Shown here: positions 18,877 to 29,088 of the stretch, piece after piece
Position numbering within the stretch: the first letter of the stretch is position 1
Layout: every line of letters begins with the position of its first letter
DNA from: Saprospiraceae bacterium
GTDB taxonomy: Bacteria; Bacteroidota; Bacteroidia; Chitinophagales; Saprospiraceae
DNA: 39,242 nucleotides
Direction: 5' to 3'
NCBI GenBank assembly: GCA_016717105.1
Contig: JADKGF010000057.1
Span: 1 to 39,242, forward strand
The notes under the pieces: model-generated
Database searches by the model: none
What the model saw: the letters and a program-made list of their open reading frames with translations, nothing else
Told to the model about the DNA's origin: nothing
Position numbers and translations under genes: made by a program

Positions 18877-18898
18877 ATTTACTCCCCTGATGGTTGGG

Positions 18899-21800
18899 TT
18901 ATACTACTACCGTATGATCCCGTTTGGGGTAATGGATACCCAGGTTGCGATGGTGTTGTTCTACATTATAGTTAAACCCACTACCCAGATTAGTGCCGGA
19001 TACATTAAACTGATAAAACCATCTGTCATCCCCTATCAATCCAGTATTCCTATCATCACAAATAGGGTTTCCACTGATATTAAACGTACCATTACACGAA
19101 CAAGCTCCAGATGGGATTAAAGTAAATTCATATTGACAGCCTCCGGTTACATCCGTGATGATTACAGTTATTGGCCCTGAAGTTGCAGATCCCGCACTCA
19201 TGGTAAATCTAGTAGGCTGATTAAAAATGCCTGATGTTGGACTTACCGTACCGCTCGATACACTTAAAGTATAGGACGCTCCTACATTGGTGCCTGCTGG
19301 GTTCAAGATAAAACTGATGTAATCATCCACACTATTACTTGGGGTATTATTGTCATGACAGAGCTGGTCATCCAAGAAAGGAGACGTAATGTCACAGGTT
19401 ATATTAGGCACCGAACATGCGCCCGGTGACAATACTGGTCTGTTTAAGATAGTACAAGTAGGATTGATTTCATCATACATACTGACTGTAAGGTGTGTCC
19501 CTATAGGAAACTGATCTGTCAACACCAACGGCACACCATGAGTGCCTTGTCCAGTAATATTTCCTGGATTTATCACATAGGTATATCCCCCATTAGATGT
19601 TCCTCCCACTGGATTTAAGGTAAGGATGTAATAATCATCAGCAGTTGTCAGACTAGTACCATTATCATTACATACAGTTGTGGCTCCTATATTGGTCAGA
19701 TTGCAACTACAGCTAGATGGTCCCTGTATATTGGTACTGTAAGTACATCCAGGAAATTGCACATCTGACACACTTACTGAAACATTTGTACCCAAAGCAA
19801 AAGTACCTGTAATGGTTTGTGGTACCCCATAATTGCCAGTACCTGTGATGTTACCAGGGTTTATTGTGTAAGTATATTCATATCCTGTCCCTGTCCCCTC
19901 AGGTTGAATTTTTAAACTAAAATTGCCACCATTGCATATGATTTCTCTCTCAATATTGGTGATATTACAAGGTATGTACCCACAAGTCTCACATTCTGTA
20001 CCAGGAAATACCTGCATTGGAAAAGTACAAGATGCATCCAATGTATCTGCTATTACCAACCACAAACTAGGTACTGTAGCTACTGGATAATATTGAGAAA
20101 CTTGGATGGCATTCCCATAATCTTCAAATCCTACCGCTATCGTATCTGGTGTTGCCTGGTTTCTGTCTATTACATAATAATAATACGCATTTCCTAAATT
20201 AGTGCCCGATGGATTAAAACTAAATCTCCAAAATTTTTGGGTGCCAGATATATCTGTTTTGCACTCTCTGATGACATTGGGGTTGGCAAATTCACACTGA
20301 ACAGAACATACACCGGGTGAAGTGACAGGTTCATTGGTCAAAATACATTGCGCGATAGTACCATCAGTGATACTTACAGTCACATTAGTTCCAATTGGAA
20401 AGTGATTGGTCAGCTGTAGTGGTGTACCAGTTGTCCCTGTACCTGTTATATTTCCAGGATTTACTACATAGGTATAAGTAGAATTAAGGTTGATCCCTAC
20501 TGGATTTAGCGTCAATAAATAGTAATCATCACTCGCATTGAGTGGAGACCCATTATCATTACATAATGTCGTGGCTCCAACACTAGTGACACTACACGGT
20601 GGAAATGGGGAACAAGATGGCGGAGACATAACGGAGATATTCAATAATTGACAAGTAGGTTCTGTTACATCCGTGATACTAACTATAAGATTTGACCCAA
20701 TAGCGAACCTATTATTCAGTTTTTTGGGGGTTCCGTATGCTCCACCGCCTGTTATATTTCCAGGCATAATTAAATAGGTATAAGTTGTACCTGTATTTAA
20801 CCCCATAGGATCTATGGTTAAATAGTAAAAGTCGTCTGCTGGATTGTCCAATGTGCCATTGTCGTTACAAACTACGCTTGCATTCAATTGCTGCAACAAA
20901 CAAGCTGGCTTACATACTGGACTGTTGACTATATTATTTTCTTTTTTACATACACTACCTGCGGTATCGTCATATATATCCACATCCAGATTGACACCCT
21001 TAGGTATATTATAATTGAGTTCTACTTCACTACCATAGGAACCTGTAAATGGAAACGTAAAACTTTGACCGCTTCCTGCCTGAGCACTTGCTACGCCATT
21101 ATACGTTCCATAATCACATCCCACACAGGTCAAGGTAATAAACGCTCTGTAATAATCATCACTGCCATCATACGGTGTTCCATTGTCTCGACACTCCGTT
21201 CTATGGGTAAATGTCATATCGCATGCCAATGGCGGACAGACTGGTGGCGCTGCCACAGGATGATTATCAACCCTACATAACGGATCGGTTGTGGTCACTA
21301 CTGAAACGGTAAATGGCGTATTTAACGGAAGATTATTGATCGTTTGTTGTACCCCAAAACTTCCTGTACCTGTAACATTTCCAGGCTGTATGGTATAATT
21401 GTATGAGGCTGGTAGTGTGACACCTGTTGGATTTAATACCATTTGTATGTAATCATTGGGGCCATTCTCGATACAGTACGCTACGGCATTCACATTGTAT
21501 ATCTCACACGGAGGCGTATTTGAACAGTGACCTCCTGTGGCTACCTGGCCATTATATAGACAGCTACCTGTAGCGACAGATGTGATCGTAAAACTATAAA
21601 TGGTGGACATCGCAAATGTCTGCGTCAAGGTATTTGGTGTTCCGAAACTGCCTCCACCTGTAGATGATCCGGAAAGGGGCGCAGGTGAGATACTATAGGT
21701 ATATGTACTCCCTGCACCGCTTGATCCTGGGTTTATGGTGATGTTATAATAATCATCATTTTTAACTGTGCCTGTACCATTATCATTACATACCGTCACT

Positions 21801-24463
21801 GCTCCCAAGGAGACTATACTACATTGCGGCGCATTTGAACATGGCTGTCCTGTATTAACTCCACTGCTGCGCGTACAACTAGGATCACTCACTGAGGTGA
21901 TCGTAAAGTTGTAATTGGTATTTACTGCAAATCGTTGGGTCAATATATTAAACCCTCCAAAAGTACCGCTTCCCGTGGCGCTTCCAGTAGCAGGCGCAGG
22001 ACTAATCGTATAAGTATAGGTTCCTGAAATACCACTTCCTGTAGGAAACAGCGTTACTTCATAATAATCATCTCCCGTGATCGTACCTGTAAAATTATCA
22101 TTACAACTTACTGAAGCACCTATACTATATATAGTACACGACGTGCCTGACGAACAGGTATTGCCTGTGGTGACTGATCCACTCACGCTACAGCCTGACA
22201 CAGATACTGAAGATATCGTGATGGTATAAGTGGTATTGACTGCAAATCGTTGGGTTAATGAAGTCGTACTTCCAAAATTGGCTGTACCACTACTAGCCCC
22301 AAGCTGTGGCGCTGGAGATATGTTGTAATTATAGCTTGTCCCTGCCCCACTAGATACTGGATTTAAGGTCACTACATAGTAATCATCCGCGGGATTGCTG
22401 TTTGTTCCATTGTCATTACATATACTCGATGCACCTATCGAAGATATTGTACACTGAGCTGTACTGGAGCAGGCTGCTCCTGTGGGAATACTCTCCGTTC
22501 TTTGACATGTAGGATCTGATGAAGCCACTACAGTGACACTATACGAAGTATTTGTAGCAAATTGTTGGGTTAGATAATTAAATTGGCCAAATGTACCTGA
22601 TCCTGAGGCACTACCTGATGACGGCGCAGGGCTGATCGTATAGGTATAACCACCACTTGCTCCAGAGCCAAATGGAAACATTATCATTGCATAATAATCA
22701 TCTCCTGATGCAGTAGGGGTATTATTGTCGCGACAGGATACTGCCAATCCTAATCCAGTTATCAGGCATCCTTGGTTGGATGAGCATGTGCCTCCTGTCT
22801 GTACAGTACCGCTCCCTGTACATCCTGGAAACGATGACGATGTAATCGTAAAGGTATAATTTGTGCTCGGCGCAAAACGCTGCGATAGACTGTTGGGTGA
22901 CCCAAAGTTGCCCGATCCAGTAGCAGACCCACTCACCGGCGCTGGACTTATAGAATAGGTATAACTTCCCCCTGCTCCTGTGGCATGAGGGGATATCGTT
23001 ACGGTGTAATAGTCATCTCCAGGTACACTGCCGGTACCATTATCATTACAAATAGAGACACCATTGAGTGCGCCGATGCTGCATGGTTGGTCTGTGGAGC
23101 AATGCGGAGGTGAATTAACCGGCTGGTTTGACAACTTACAGGATGAATTCGTCCCATCCGTGATCGTAATAGTCAGGTTAGTGCCTATCTGAAATTGGTT
23201 GGTGACATTTTTGGTTGTACCATAAGTGCCCGATCCTGTAATATTACCTGGATTGATCACATAGTTGTACGTGGATCCTATATTGCTGCCCGAAGGGCTA
23301 AATGATACTGTGAAGTAGTCATCACTAGGGTTGGAAGTGGTGCCATTATTATTACATTGTGTTGTGGCATTCAGTGCGGTAATACTACACGGTGGCAATA
23401 CTGAGCACGCAGCCGGCGATGTGACCGTCTCCGTTCGCGTACAGGATGGATTGGCTCCATCTGTGATGGTTACTGTTAGATTGGTGCCTATAGGAAACTG
23501 ATTGGTCAACGTCTTGCTGCTGCCATAATTGCCGCTGCCTGTGATACCACCTGGATTGATACTATAATTGTAAGTACTTCCCGTATTAGTACCGGAGGGA
23601 TTGATGGTCAATCGGAAATAATCATCACTACTTTGTCCGGTACCATTATCAAAACATTGAGTGGACGGATTGATCGATGACAAACTACATGGCGGTGCCA
23701 CCGTACCGCAGCATCCATTCAACCTGAAATGATCCCATTCAGTTACATATCTCTTGTCCGTATCAGTAGCAGACTTATTTTTTAAAGGTAAATCAAAGCC
23801 ATAGGCTTCAAGATAAAAATCAAAAGTCACCGCCGAACTTCCACTTACTTGAAAGTCAGAACCACTGAAATTGGCTGTGATTGTTGTCCAGGTCTTTTGT
23901 ATATTCATACCCAATTGTTCATGTACCTTGGCTCCATTTCTGTAAACAGCTAAACCTGTAAACTTTGTTGGATTATTATCAAATTGATTATTCAAGGAGC
24001 CTCCCCCATTGATGGTTTTGTCTCTGGATTGAATACAATACACAAATGATGAAAGTTGCCCTGCTTTGCCCGCAGGAAAAGTAACACTAAACTTTATATA
24101 GTATTTTGAAGCTGAACTCAATGGATCTTGCCAGGTTTGAGATTTCCAGTCTGCCGTACATATCAACTCATCTTTCTCTCCCGGATCCGGCGTATCACAG
24201 CCTGTCATTCCTGAGTTGCCCGCATTAGGTTGTGAGTTACCTATTTTGGGACTTGTCAATGGTGTAGCCGAAATACAAGCTGCTACTCCTTTCGGGCGCA
24301 AAACTCCATCTTGTAGCCCTCCTGTTTTCCCATTATCATCGTTAAAATCCCAATGGAGCATCAAGCCTTGATTGGGGCAGGTCTGCGCATCTAATTGATG
24401 GACATGCACCCATAAAATAATACAAGTCCCCAAAAAATATTTAAAAAATTTAAAATTTATCAT
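18899..24463 (-). CDS. Second giant repeat protein, N-terminal part with ~16 cysteine modules
   Basis: The ATG at 24463 leads into a signal peptide (FKYFLGTCIILWVHVHQ, cleavage near LDAQTC). Residues ~28-250 form a jelly-roll-like domain ending in YVTEWDHFRLNGCCG, similar in placement to the domain in the first giant protein. About 16 modules of 85-100 residues follow, each opening with PCSI-like sequence, then CNDNGT, a DDYY motif, a strand ending in NPSG or SPAP, an INPGNITGSGNYG-type hairpin, GTNLTVTITD and a closing C. I do not recognise the module as a named family; composition and spacing suggest an Ig-like beta fold with one or two disulfides. 1,854 codons without interruption. The kelch protein is encoded 24 bp upstream, so the two probably form an operon. 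Confidence 0.85.
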   Translation of the reverse strand: MINFKFFKYFLGTCIILWVHVHQLDAQTCPNQGLMLHWDFNDDNGKTGGLQDGVLRPKGVAACISATPLTSPKIGNSQPNAGNSGMTGCDTPDPGEKDELICTADWKSQTWQDPLSSASKYYIKFSVTFPAGKAGQLSSFVYCIQSRDKTINGGGSLNNQFDNNPTKFTGLAVYRNGAKVHEQLGMNIQKTWTTITANFSGSDFQVSGSSAVTFDFYLEAYGFDLPLKNKSATDTDKRYVTEWDHFRLNGCCGTVAPPCSLSSINPSTQCFDNGTGQSSDDYFRLTINPSGTNTGSTYNYSINPGGITGSGNYGSSKTLTNQFPIGTNLTVTITDGANPSCTRTETVTSPAACSVLPPCSITALNATTQCNNNGTTSNPSDDYFTVSFSPSGSNIGSTYNYVINPGNITGSGTYGTTKNVTNQFQIGTNLTITITDGTNSSCKLSNQPVNSPPHCSTDQPCSIGALNGVSICNDNGTGSVPGDDYYTVTISPHATGAGGSYTYSISPAPVSGSATGSGNFGSPNSLSQRFAPSTNYTFTITSSSFPGCTGSGTVQTGGTCSSNQGCLITGLGLAVSCRDNNTPTASGDDYYAMIMFPFGSGASGGYTYTISPAPSSGSASGSGTFGQFNYLTQQFATNTSYSVTVVASSDPTCQRTESIPTGAACSSTAQCTISSIGASSICNDNGTNSNPADDYYVVTLNPVSSGAGTSYNYNISPAPQLGASSGTANFGSTTSLTQRFAVNTTYTITISSVSVSGCSVSGSVTTGNTCSSGTSCTIYSIGASVSCNDNFTGTITGDDYYEVTLFPTGSGISGTYTYTISPAPATGSATGSGTFGGFNILTQRFAVNTNYNFTITSVSDPSCTRSSGVNTGQPCSNAPQCSIVSLGAVTVCNDNGTGTVKNDDYYNITINPGSSGAGSTYTYSISPAPLSGSSTGGGSFGTPNTLTQTFAMSTIYSFTITSVATGSCLYNGQVATGGHCSNTPPCEIYNVNAVAYCIENGPNDYIQMVLNPTGVTLPASYNYTIQPGNVTGTGSFGVQQTINNLPLNTPFTVSVVTTTDPLCRVDNHPVAAPPVCPPLACDMTFTHRTECRDNGTPYDGSDDYYRAFITLTCVGCDYGTYNGVASAQAGSGQSFTFPFTGSYGSEVELNYNIPKGVNLDVDIYDDTAGSVCKKENNIVNSPVCKPACLLQQLNASVVCNDNGTLDNPADDFYYLTIDPMGLNTGTTYTYLIMPGNITGGGAYGTPKKLNNRFAIGSNLIVSITDVTEPTCQLLNISVMSPPSCSPFPPCSVTSVGATTLCNDNGSPLNASDDYYLLTLNPVGINLNSTYTYVVNPGNITGTGTTGTPLQLTNHFPIGTNVTVSITDGTIAQCILTNEPVTSPGVCSVQCEFANPNVIRECKTDISGTQKFWRFSFNPSGTNLGNAYYYYVIDRNQATPDTIAVGFEDYGNAIQVSQYYPVATVPSLWLVIADTLDASCTFPMQVFPGTECETCGYIPCNITNIEREIICNGGNFSLKIQPEGTGTGYEYTYTINPGNITGTGNYGVPQTITGTFALGTNVSVSVSDVQFPGCTYSTNIQGPSSCSCNLTNIGATTVCNDNGTSLTTADDYYILTLNPVGGTSNGGYTYVINPGNITGQGTHGVPLVLTDQFPIGTHLTVSMYDEINPTCTILNRPVLSPGACSVPNITCDITSPFLDDQLCHDNNTPSNSVDDYISFILNPAGTNVGASYTLSVSSGTVSPTSGIFNQPTRFTMSAGSATSGPITVIITDVTGGCQYEFTLIPSGACSCNGTFNISGNPICDDRNTGLIGDDRWFYQFNVSGTNLGSGFNYNVEQHHRNLGIHYPKRDHTVVV

Positions 24464-24487
24464 GATCTTATGATTTATCTGTTTATT

Positions 24488-25971
24488 TTAATCATTACCT
24501 ACTACTACACGGATACTACAATTGCCATCAGTACTCTCAATAGTGAAAAATACACTGCTGCCATTGATGCTTTGTACCGTACCCACCTGCTGAGGAGACC
24601 CAAAAGGCACATTGCTAGCAGTGATATCACCTGTGATATTGTAAAACTTACCGGCAAGTCCAGAACCCGTCGGATTGCAAAATATAGTATAGTTGGGTGG
24701 TGTACAGGTGATGGTCACCCCTGCATCAGCTATGAGGCACCCGTAGCAAGGGTCCACCATACAAGGGGGATATACGCCGTGGTTGGAGATCAGGAAGGAT
24801 GCGCAAGATAGGTCACCTGCATCTATGGTACCATTTCCATTGGCATCACAGCCACACGTCCCTACGTAAGTGCCCCCTGCCACATTAGCTACGGTATTGC
24901 CATCGCCATCAAAGATTTCCGTACTGATAGCTGTAAGGTCGGCACTATTGACCACACCATTACCATCACAGTCACCCCTTAAAGAAGCACATGGCGTACA
25001 ATCCGGATCCGCACAGTCCACCAATCCATCCCCATCGTCGTCTATGCCGTTGGTGCAGATTTCGGGGGTCACTATTTCAAAATTACTCACCATATGTCCT
25101 CCATTACCTATCGCAGAAGGAAAAGGAGAAGGGGGAGGTGCGGCAGAAGTACTCCATGTATTGGTAGATAAATCATAAACTATAAAAGTAGTGGTTCCAT
25201 CACCTGCGGGAGTGTAAAATTTATTATTGTAAAGGACTAAAGCAGAGCCGTCATTTACATCCACAGGAGTATCTGTAACTACAGCATCACTCCACGTGTT
25301 GGAAGCAATGTCATATCTTGCAAAAATCCTACTTCCACCACCTCTCAAAGCATATATATAACCACTTGAGTGATATTTGATAGATCCGCCATCTCTCATC
25401 CCAAATGTTGTAGGTGCAAGGGTTGTCCAAGAGTTGCCGTTAATAGAATATCTATAAAACCCATTTGATCCGTTGACGCCTTGAGTACTATAAATATAAT
25501 CACCTCCATCCCAGTCAAGATCGCCCCCAGCCTCTATATTTCCTGGCAAGCTGGCTAAACCTGACCATGCATTATTTGGTATATCATATTTATAAAAAGC
25601 GTTTGTAGAATTTGCAACTTGGGCGTACAAGAAACCACCGATAAACAGCATAGAAGCGCCTGTGTTAGCAGCTATTGGCAATGGTGACATAGTAGTCCAG
25701 GTATTGGTAGCAACCGTATATTTATAGAAGTTAGTACGCCCGATACCACTAGCGGCTCCAGCCATTGCAAAAACATTAGTTCCATCATACACCAAATTTC
25801 CACCACTGCCAAAACTTACTGGTGTGTTGGCTAATGAAGTAAAAGTATTGGTAGAAAAGTTATACGAGTGAAAAGATGGTGGATTACAAGTGACATACCC
25901 CAGCTGAGCCTGTATTTTTAGAATGGTAATAAAAATTAAAAAACAATTTTTACAAAGTTATTGGCTTTCAT
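24488..25971 (-). CDS. Secreted kelch-repeat protein with calcium-loop segment, frameshift in signal peptide
   Basis: From 25795 the frame is open for 435 codons: five or six kelch-like blades (FYKYTVATNTWTTMSPLPI, FARYDIASNTWSDA, FIVYDLSTNTWST), then CTNGIDDDGDGLVDCADPDC and two dockerin/EF-hand-like loops (GDCDGNGVVNSADLTAIST, CDANGNGTIDAGDL), then an Ig-like module related to the repeats of the next gene. The open frame extends upstream to IQAQLGYVTCNPPSFHSYNF. The natural start is ATG 25971, where one extra T in the T6 coding-strand run (25938-25943) would give MKANNFVKIVFLIFITILKI followed by QAQ, a good signal peptide. As written the leader stops early. It lies 24 bp before the second giant gene, with which it probably forms an operon. 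No T9SS tail is seen. Confidence 0.8.
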
Positions 25972-26343
25972 AAATAAAATGATTTTGGTGACTAAATAAT
26001 GTTATATCGCAGCAGTAGAATGCTTCTGCTGTTAGGTGTCTATATTATGCTCAAAATCAGTTGGGATGTTTTACTTTTCAGGTGCTAACAAGAAAAGCAT
26101 GGCACAAACGTATAATAAAAAAATGTTATATATTAAAATAAATGTCATATTAAACCTTTAGCATGATATAATCATCTTGTACAGTACGAAATAGTGAATG
26201 TTAACTTCTATCATTACTTAATTCATGGATTAAAGCTTTTTTTCAAAATTCAGGCAACGTATTTTCTAAATTATCCATCTTATTGTTGAATTCGAATTCA
26301 GATGTTTCACTTTTTTTATCTAATTTTCACAAAAAACATAAAA
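25972..26343. other. Divergent intergenic region between kelch and lipoprotein genes
   Basis: No gene is seen. The inverted repeat CAGCAG...CTGCTG at 26010-26031 (6-bp arms, ten-base centre) lies about 40 bp upstream of the kelch start and could be an operator. Promoters for both directions are expected here but no confident box was found. Confidence 0.45.
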
Positions 26344-27335
26344 ATGAATACAAAATATTATATAATTTTAATGAGTCTGTTGTGTTTGGTGGTCATAGGT
26401 TGCCAAAACGACATTATACATTTTCAAAATGACGAATCAGCAACTTCTTTTAATTCAGAAATATTTGGCACAGTGATAGACTTAGACTAAATCCCGTAGA
26501 AGGAGCAAAATAGTTTTCGCAGGTAATGTGACTTATAGCGATAAAAACGGGCTATATGTATTTAAAATGTAAAGGCACAAAACATTCACAATCACATGAC
26601 CATTTCAAAAGATGGATATATTGCCGCCTGCAAAACTTTCAGAGTGCAAAAAGAGTCCAGTTTGAGATTTAAATCCGTGCTTACACCTATGGTATTTGCA
26701 CATCGTATTTCATCCTCTGCTGGTGGTATCGTTAAAAATAATCAAGTAACCTTATCGTTTGAGCCCCATAGTTTTGTCTTTGACCAAGACAAAAGTGTAG
26801 GGACCTACGTATACAAAGGCCTTTATGCTGGTTTGGGGATCGATTACAGTCATTCAAAAGAACTTTTTATATCTAAAAGCGAATCACTGACAAAAATGAT
26901 TATAAACTTTGATCCAAATACTGGTAAAGCTATAGACACAACATTTGTAAACGGCACCTTAATTCAGAAAGGGGAGATCAATTATAAATCTATTGATATA
27001 CCTCTGGTTCTGGGATTCCAAAAGAGTATTCATAAATGGAATCTTGGATTAGAGTGTACTGATGGTCTCAATATCGTCTTAGAAGCCACGGGTAAAACAT
27101 TCAACCGACATTTGATTGTTTCGAGAATAGAATCTGAAAAAGATATGTACAAAGAAAAATTAGGATGGTCTGGCAAAATAAATGCCTGTGCTGCTTATCA
27201 TATTAACCACTGCACTCAAATAATTGCAAAACCTTATTATCTTTGGCAAATGCATCCCATAAGCACTCAAAATGCCCTTATAAAACCAAATGGCGTACTA
27301 CTGGTATAAATATTGGTTTGAGAAAAGATTTTTAA
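26344..27335 (+). pseudogene. Chimeric remnant: lipoprotein N-terminus joined to outer-membrane beta-barrel C-terminus
   Basis: ATG 26344 begins a lipoprotein signal (YIILMSLLCLVVIGC, lipobox VIGC). After a shift near 26490 a carboxypeptidase-regulatory-like domain is read in pieces (FGTVIDL, NPVEGAK, VTYSDKNGLYVFKNVKAQ), then in frame 26596-27309 GGIVKNNQVTLSFEPHSFVF. This passes without a break into a typical barrel sequence (YKGLYAGLGIDYSHSKELF, SIDIPLVLGFQKSIHKWNLG, KPYYLWQMHPIS). A last shift near 27297 gives RTTGINIGLRKDF and stop at 27333-27335, a normal barrel terminus. The two halves belong to different protein types, so a deletion seems to have fused neighbouring genes. Several frameshifts follow the fusion. 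Related pairs in Bacteroidota often sit beside sigma/anti-sigma genes; none is here. Confidence 0.65.
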
Positions 27336-28264
27336 TATTGTGCATTTCCTACCACCTGTTTATCGTAGTTTCTGTTCTTAGATGGATACCAAACCATCCA
27401 AGTTGCTGCTCAATGTTGAGCAGATGGGTGATGCCCACTTTTCACCTAAATAAATACACTAATTTACAACTCAACACTCAGGTACCTATTCAAAGATGTT
27501 TCTGCCAGATAATGGACAGACGGGTGTTATAGTATATAAATGATTTGATACTTTGGTTATCCCACCTAATGCAGGAATTCGCTTCGTTTCGTTTGGTAAA
27601 ATTGGTGCATAGCATTTCCACACTCAATATCTATGAGGTTCACTTTTTACTCCTTTAATGTTTGATTTGGTAGTATGCGCTTGACCTTGAACGAAGTTTC
27701 TGCTCGATATTGGGCAGACAAGGTCACTTTCGATGATATATCTCATCGGTCTCAGACCAATTATGGATGCATACCATTTTCATCCCAATCGTTTAAAAGT
27801 TTCAACTAAACAAATACACCTCCAATAGCTATTGGTTAACCACTTAACATAGGAGTGATCATACTACAAATGGAGTCAGCTTGGCGGAGATGGAGTGAAT
27901 TTTGAAGTCTTACAAAATGATTTGTCAATAATTTTTTATATAATCGCATATTTTAATTCTTAACTAGCTTAATCTTTAGCACCCGGCTTTATACCTGAAG
28001 AGCTTCTAGATTTTTTAGAATACATGGATTTGATACATTATAAAATGAAGTTAAAAACGAATTCATACATTACATCATTTGATATACTTATTATATACTT
28101 TACAAAATACATTCATAAACCAATATACATTCAATATACATCTTAATGTATTTTACATTTTTTATTGTACGTTACTGTATGTAATTTTAATTTTACACCA
28201 ACTTATAAGTTCAACGAACTAAATAAACATTAAATTATATCATTTCATTTTAACCTTTTTACTT
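27336..28264. other. Gene-free region with palindromes and TACATT repeats
   Basis: No coding frame is supported. Three ~20-bp palindrome-like elements lie at 27406-27423, 27501-27520 and 27700-27719. The last 250 bp are very AT-rich, with ATACATT repeated about five times between 28035 and 28135, upstream of the LytTR gene. A LytTR-type binding role for these repeats is only a guess. Confidence 0.5.
27406..27719. repeat. Three short palindromes of one type
   Basis: CTGCTCAATGTTGAGCAG (27406-27423) is a perfect 8-bp-arm palindrome. TCTGCTCGATATTGGGCAGA (27700-27719) is similar with G-T pairs and is further enclosed by TGACCTTG and CAAGGTCA arms (27682-27689, 27719-27726). TCTGCCAGATAATGGACAGA (27501-27520) is a weaker third copy. 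Confidence 0.55.
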
Positions 28265-29076
28265 ATGAAGCATTTACTTAATGAAACACCAAGCAATTTA
28301 AACATGAACTACATTCTTTATTGTACAGATAGTACTAGATGCAATTTTTTATTGCAACAATTTAATCCGATCATTTCTTCCGATGAAATCATCTTGCTCC
28401 ATGATCTAATTTCATTGTGTAACTACAAAACGCAAGATAATCAGCAAATCATCTTTTTGGACCTCCATAGTTCTGAATTACCTTTAGAGATCTATCAATT
28501 TGTTTTCAATAAATTTAATCATGTGGGTGATTATATCAGGTCAAAGCAGTCATGCCGTTTGGGCATTTGAATATGGTGCTATAGATTTCATGTTGGATCC
28601 CGTAAATACACACAGAGTATCCACTACGATTCAAAAAATTAAACCTACTGAACTGATAAAATCCCTAAAAGCAGACAATGATACTATTTTTGTCAAAAAT
28701 AGTCGAGATCTAATAAAATTAAATCTTAGTGAGATTATTTACATCCAAGCCATGGGTAATTATATTAGAATATATATTGTAAATAATAAATGTATTACAT
28801 CCCTTGAAAAAATTCATTTATCCAGCATAGATTACCGACTCATCAATTTACTCGTGTTCACAAATCTTATATTATAAATAACTTCATTAAATCATTTGAT
28901 AAAAAAGAAGTTTGTTAATCAATGAAATTTCATTACCATTATCGATTACTTACAGACATTTGTTAAGTGGCAAATATAAGACTGCTTCTAACAAACCATT
29001 TAATTTAGTCAACATTATTTCTTTAAATTTGGAACCCTGGTCGCATTTTTTAACTCATCGCTGTATTCAATTATAA
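28265..29076 (+). pseudogene. LytTR-type response regulator, frameshifted
   Basis: The start at 28265, or the internal Met at 28304 (MNYILYCTDS), opens a receiver domain: phosphoacceptor Asp in IIFLDLHSSEL, then after a shift near 28530 VIISGQSSHAVWAFEYGAID, whose AFEYGAIDF is the usual end of the receiver. The LytTR DNA-binding domain follows: IFVKNSRDLIKLNLSEIIYI, QAMGNYIRIYI, and after a shift near 28825 HQFTRVHKSYIINNFIKSFD; after another near 28915 LINEISLPLSITYRHLLSG. The last frame runs on to 29076, past the usual domain end, so the original stop may be lost. LytTR regulators are normally paired with a membrane histidine kinase; none is present here. Confidence 0.75.
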
Positions 29077-29088
29077 ATGCAACAATTG

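Noticed and set aside
25972..26343. Bacteroidota -33/-7 promoter boxes for the kelch and lipoprotein genes
   Set aside because: Only partial TTTG or TA-rich matches were seen, at about the frequency expected in AT-rich DNA.
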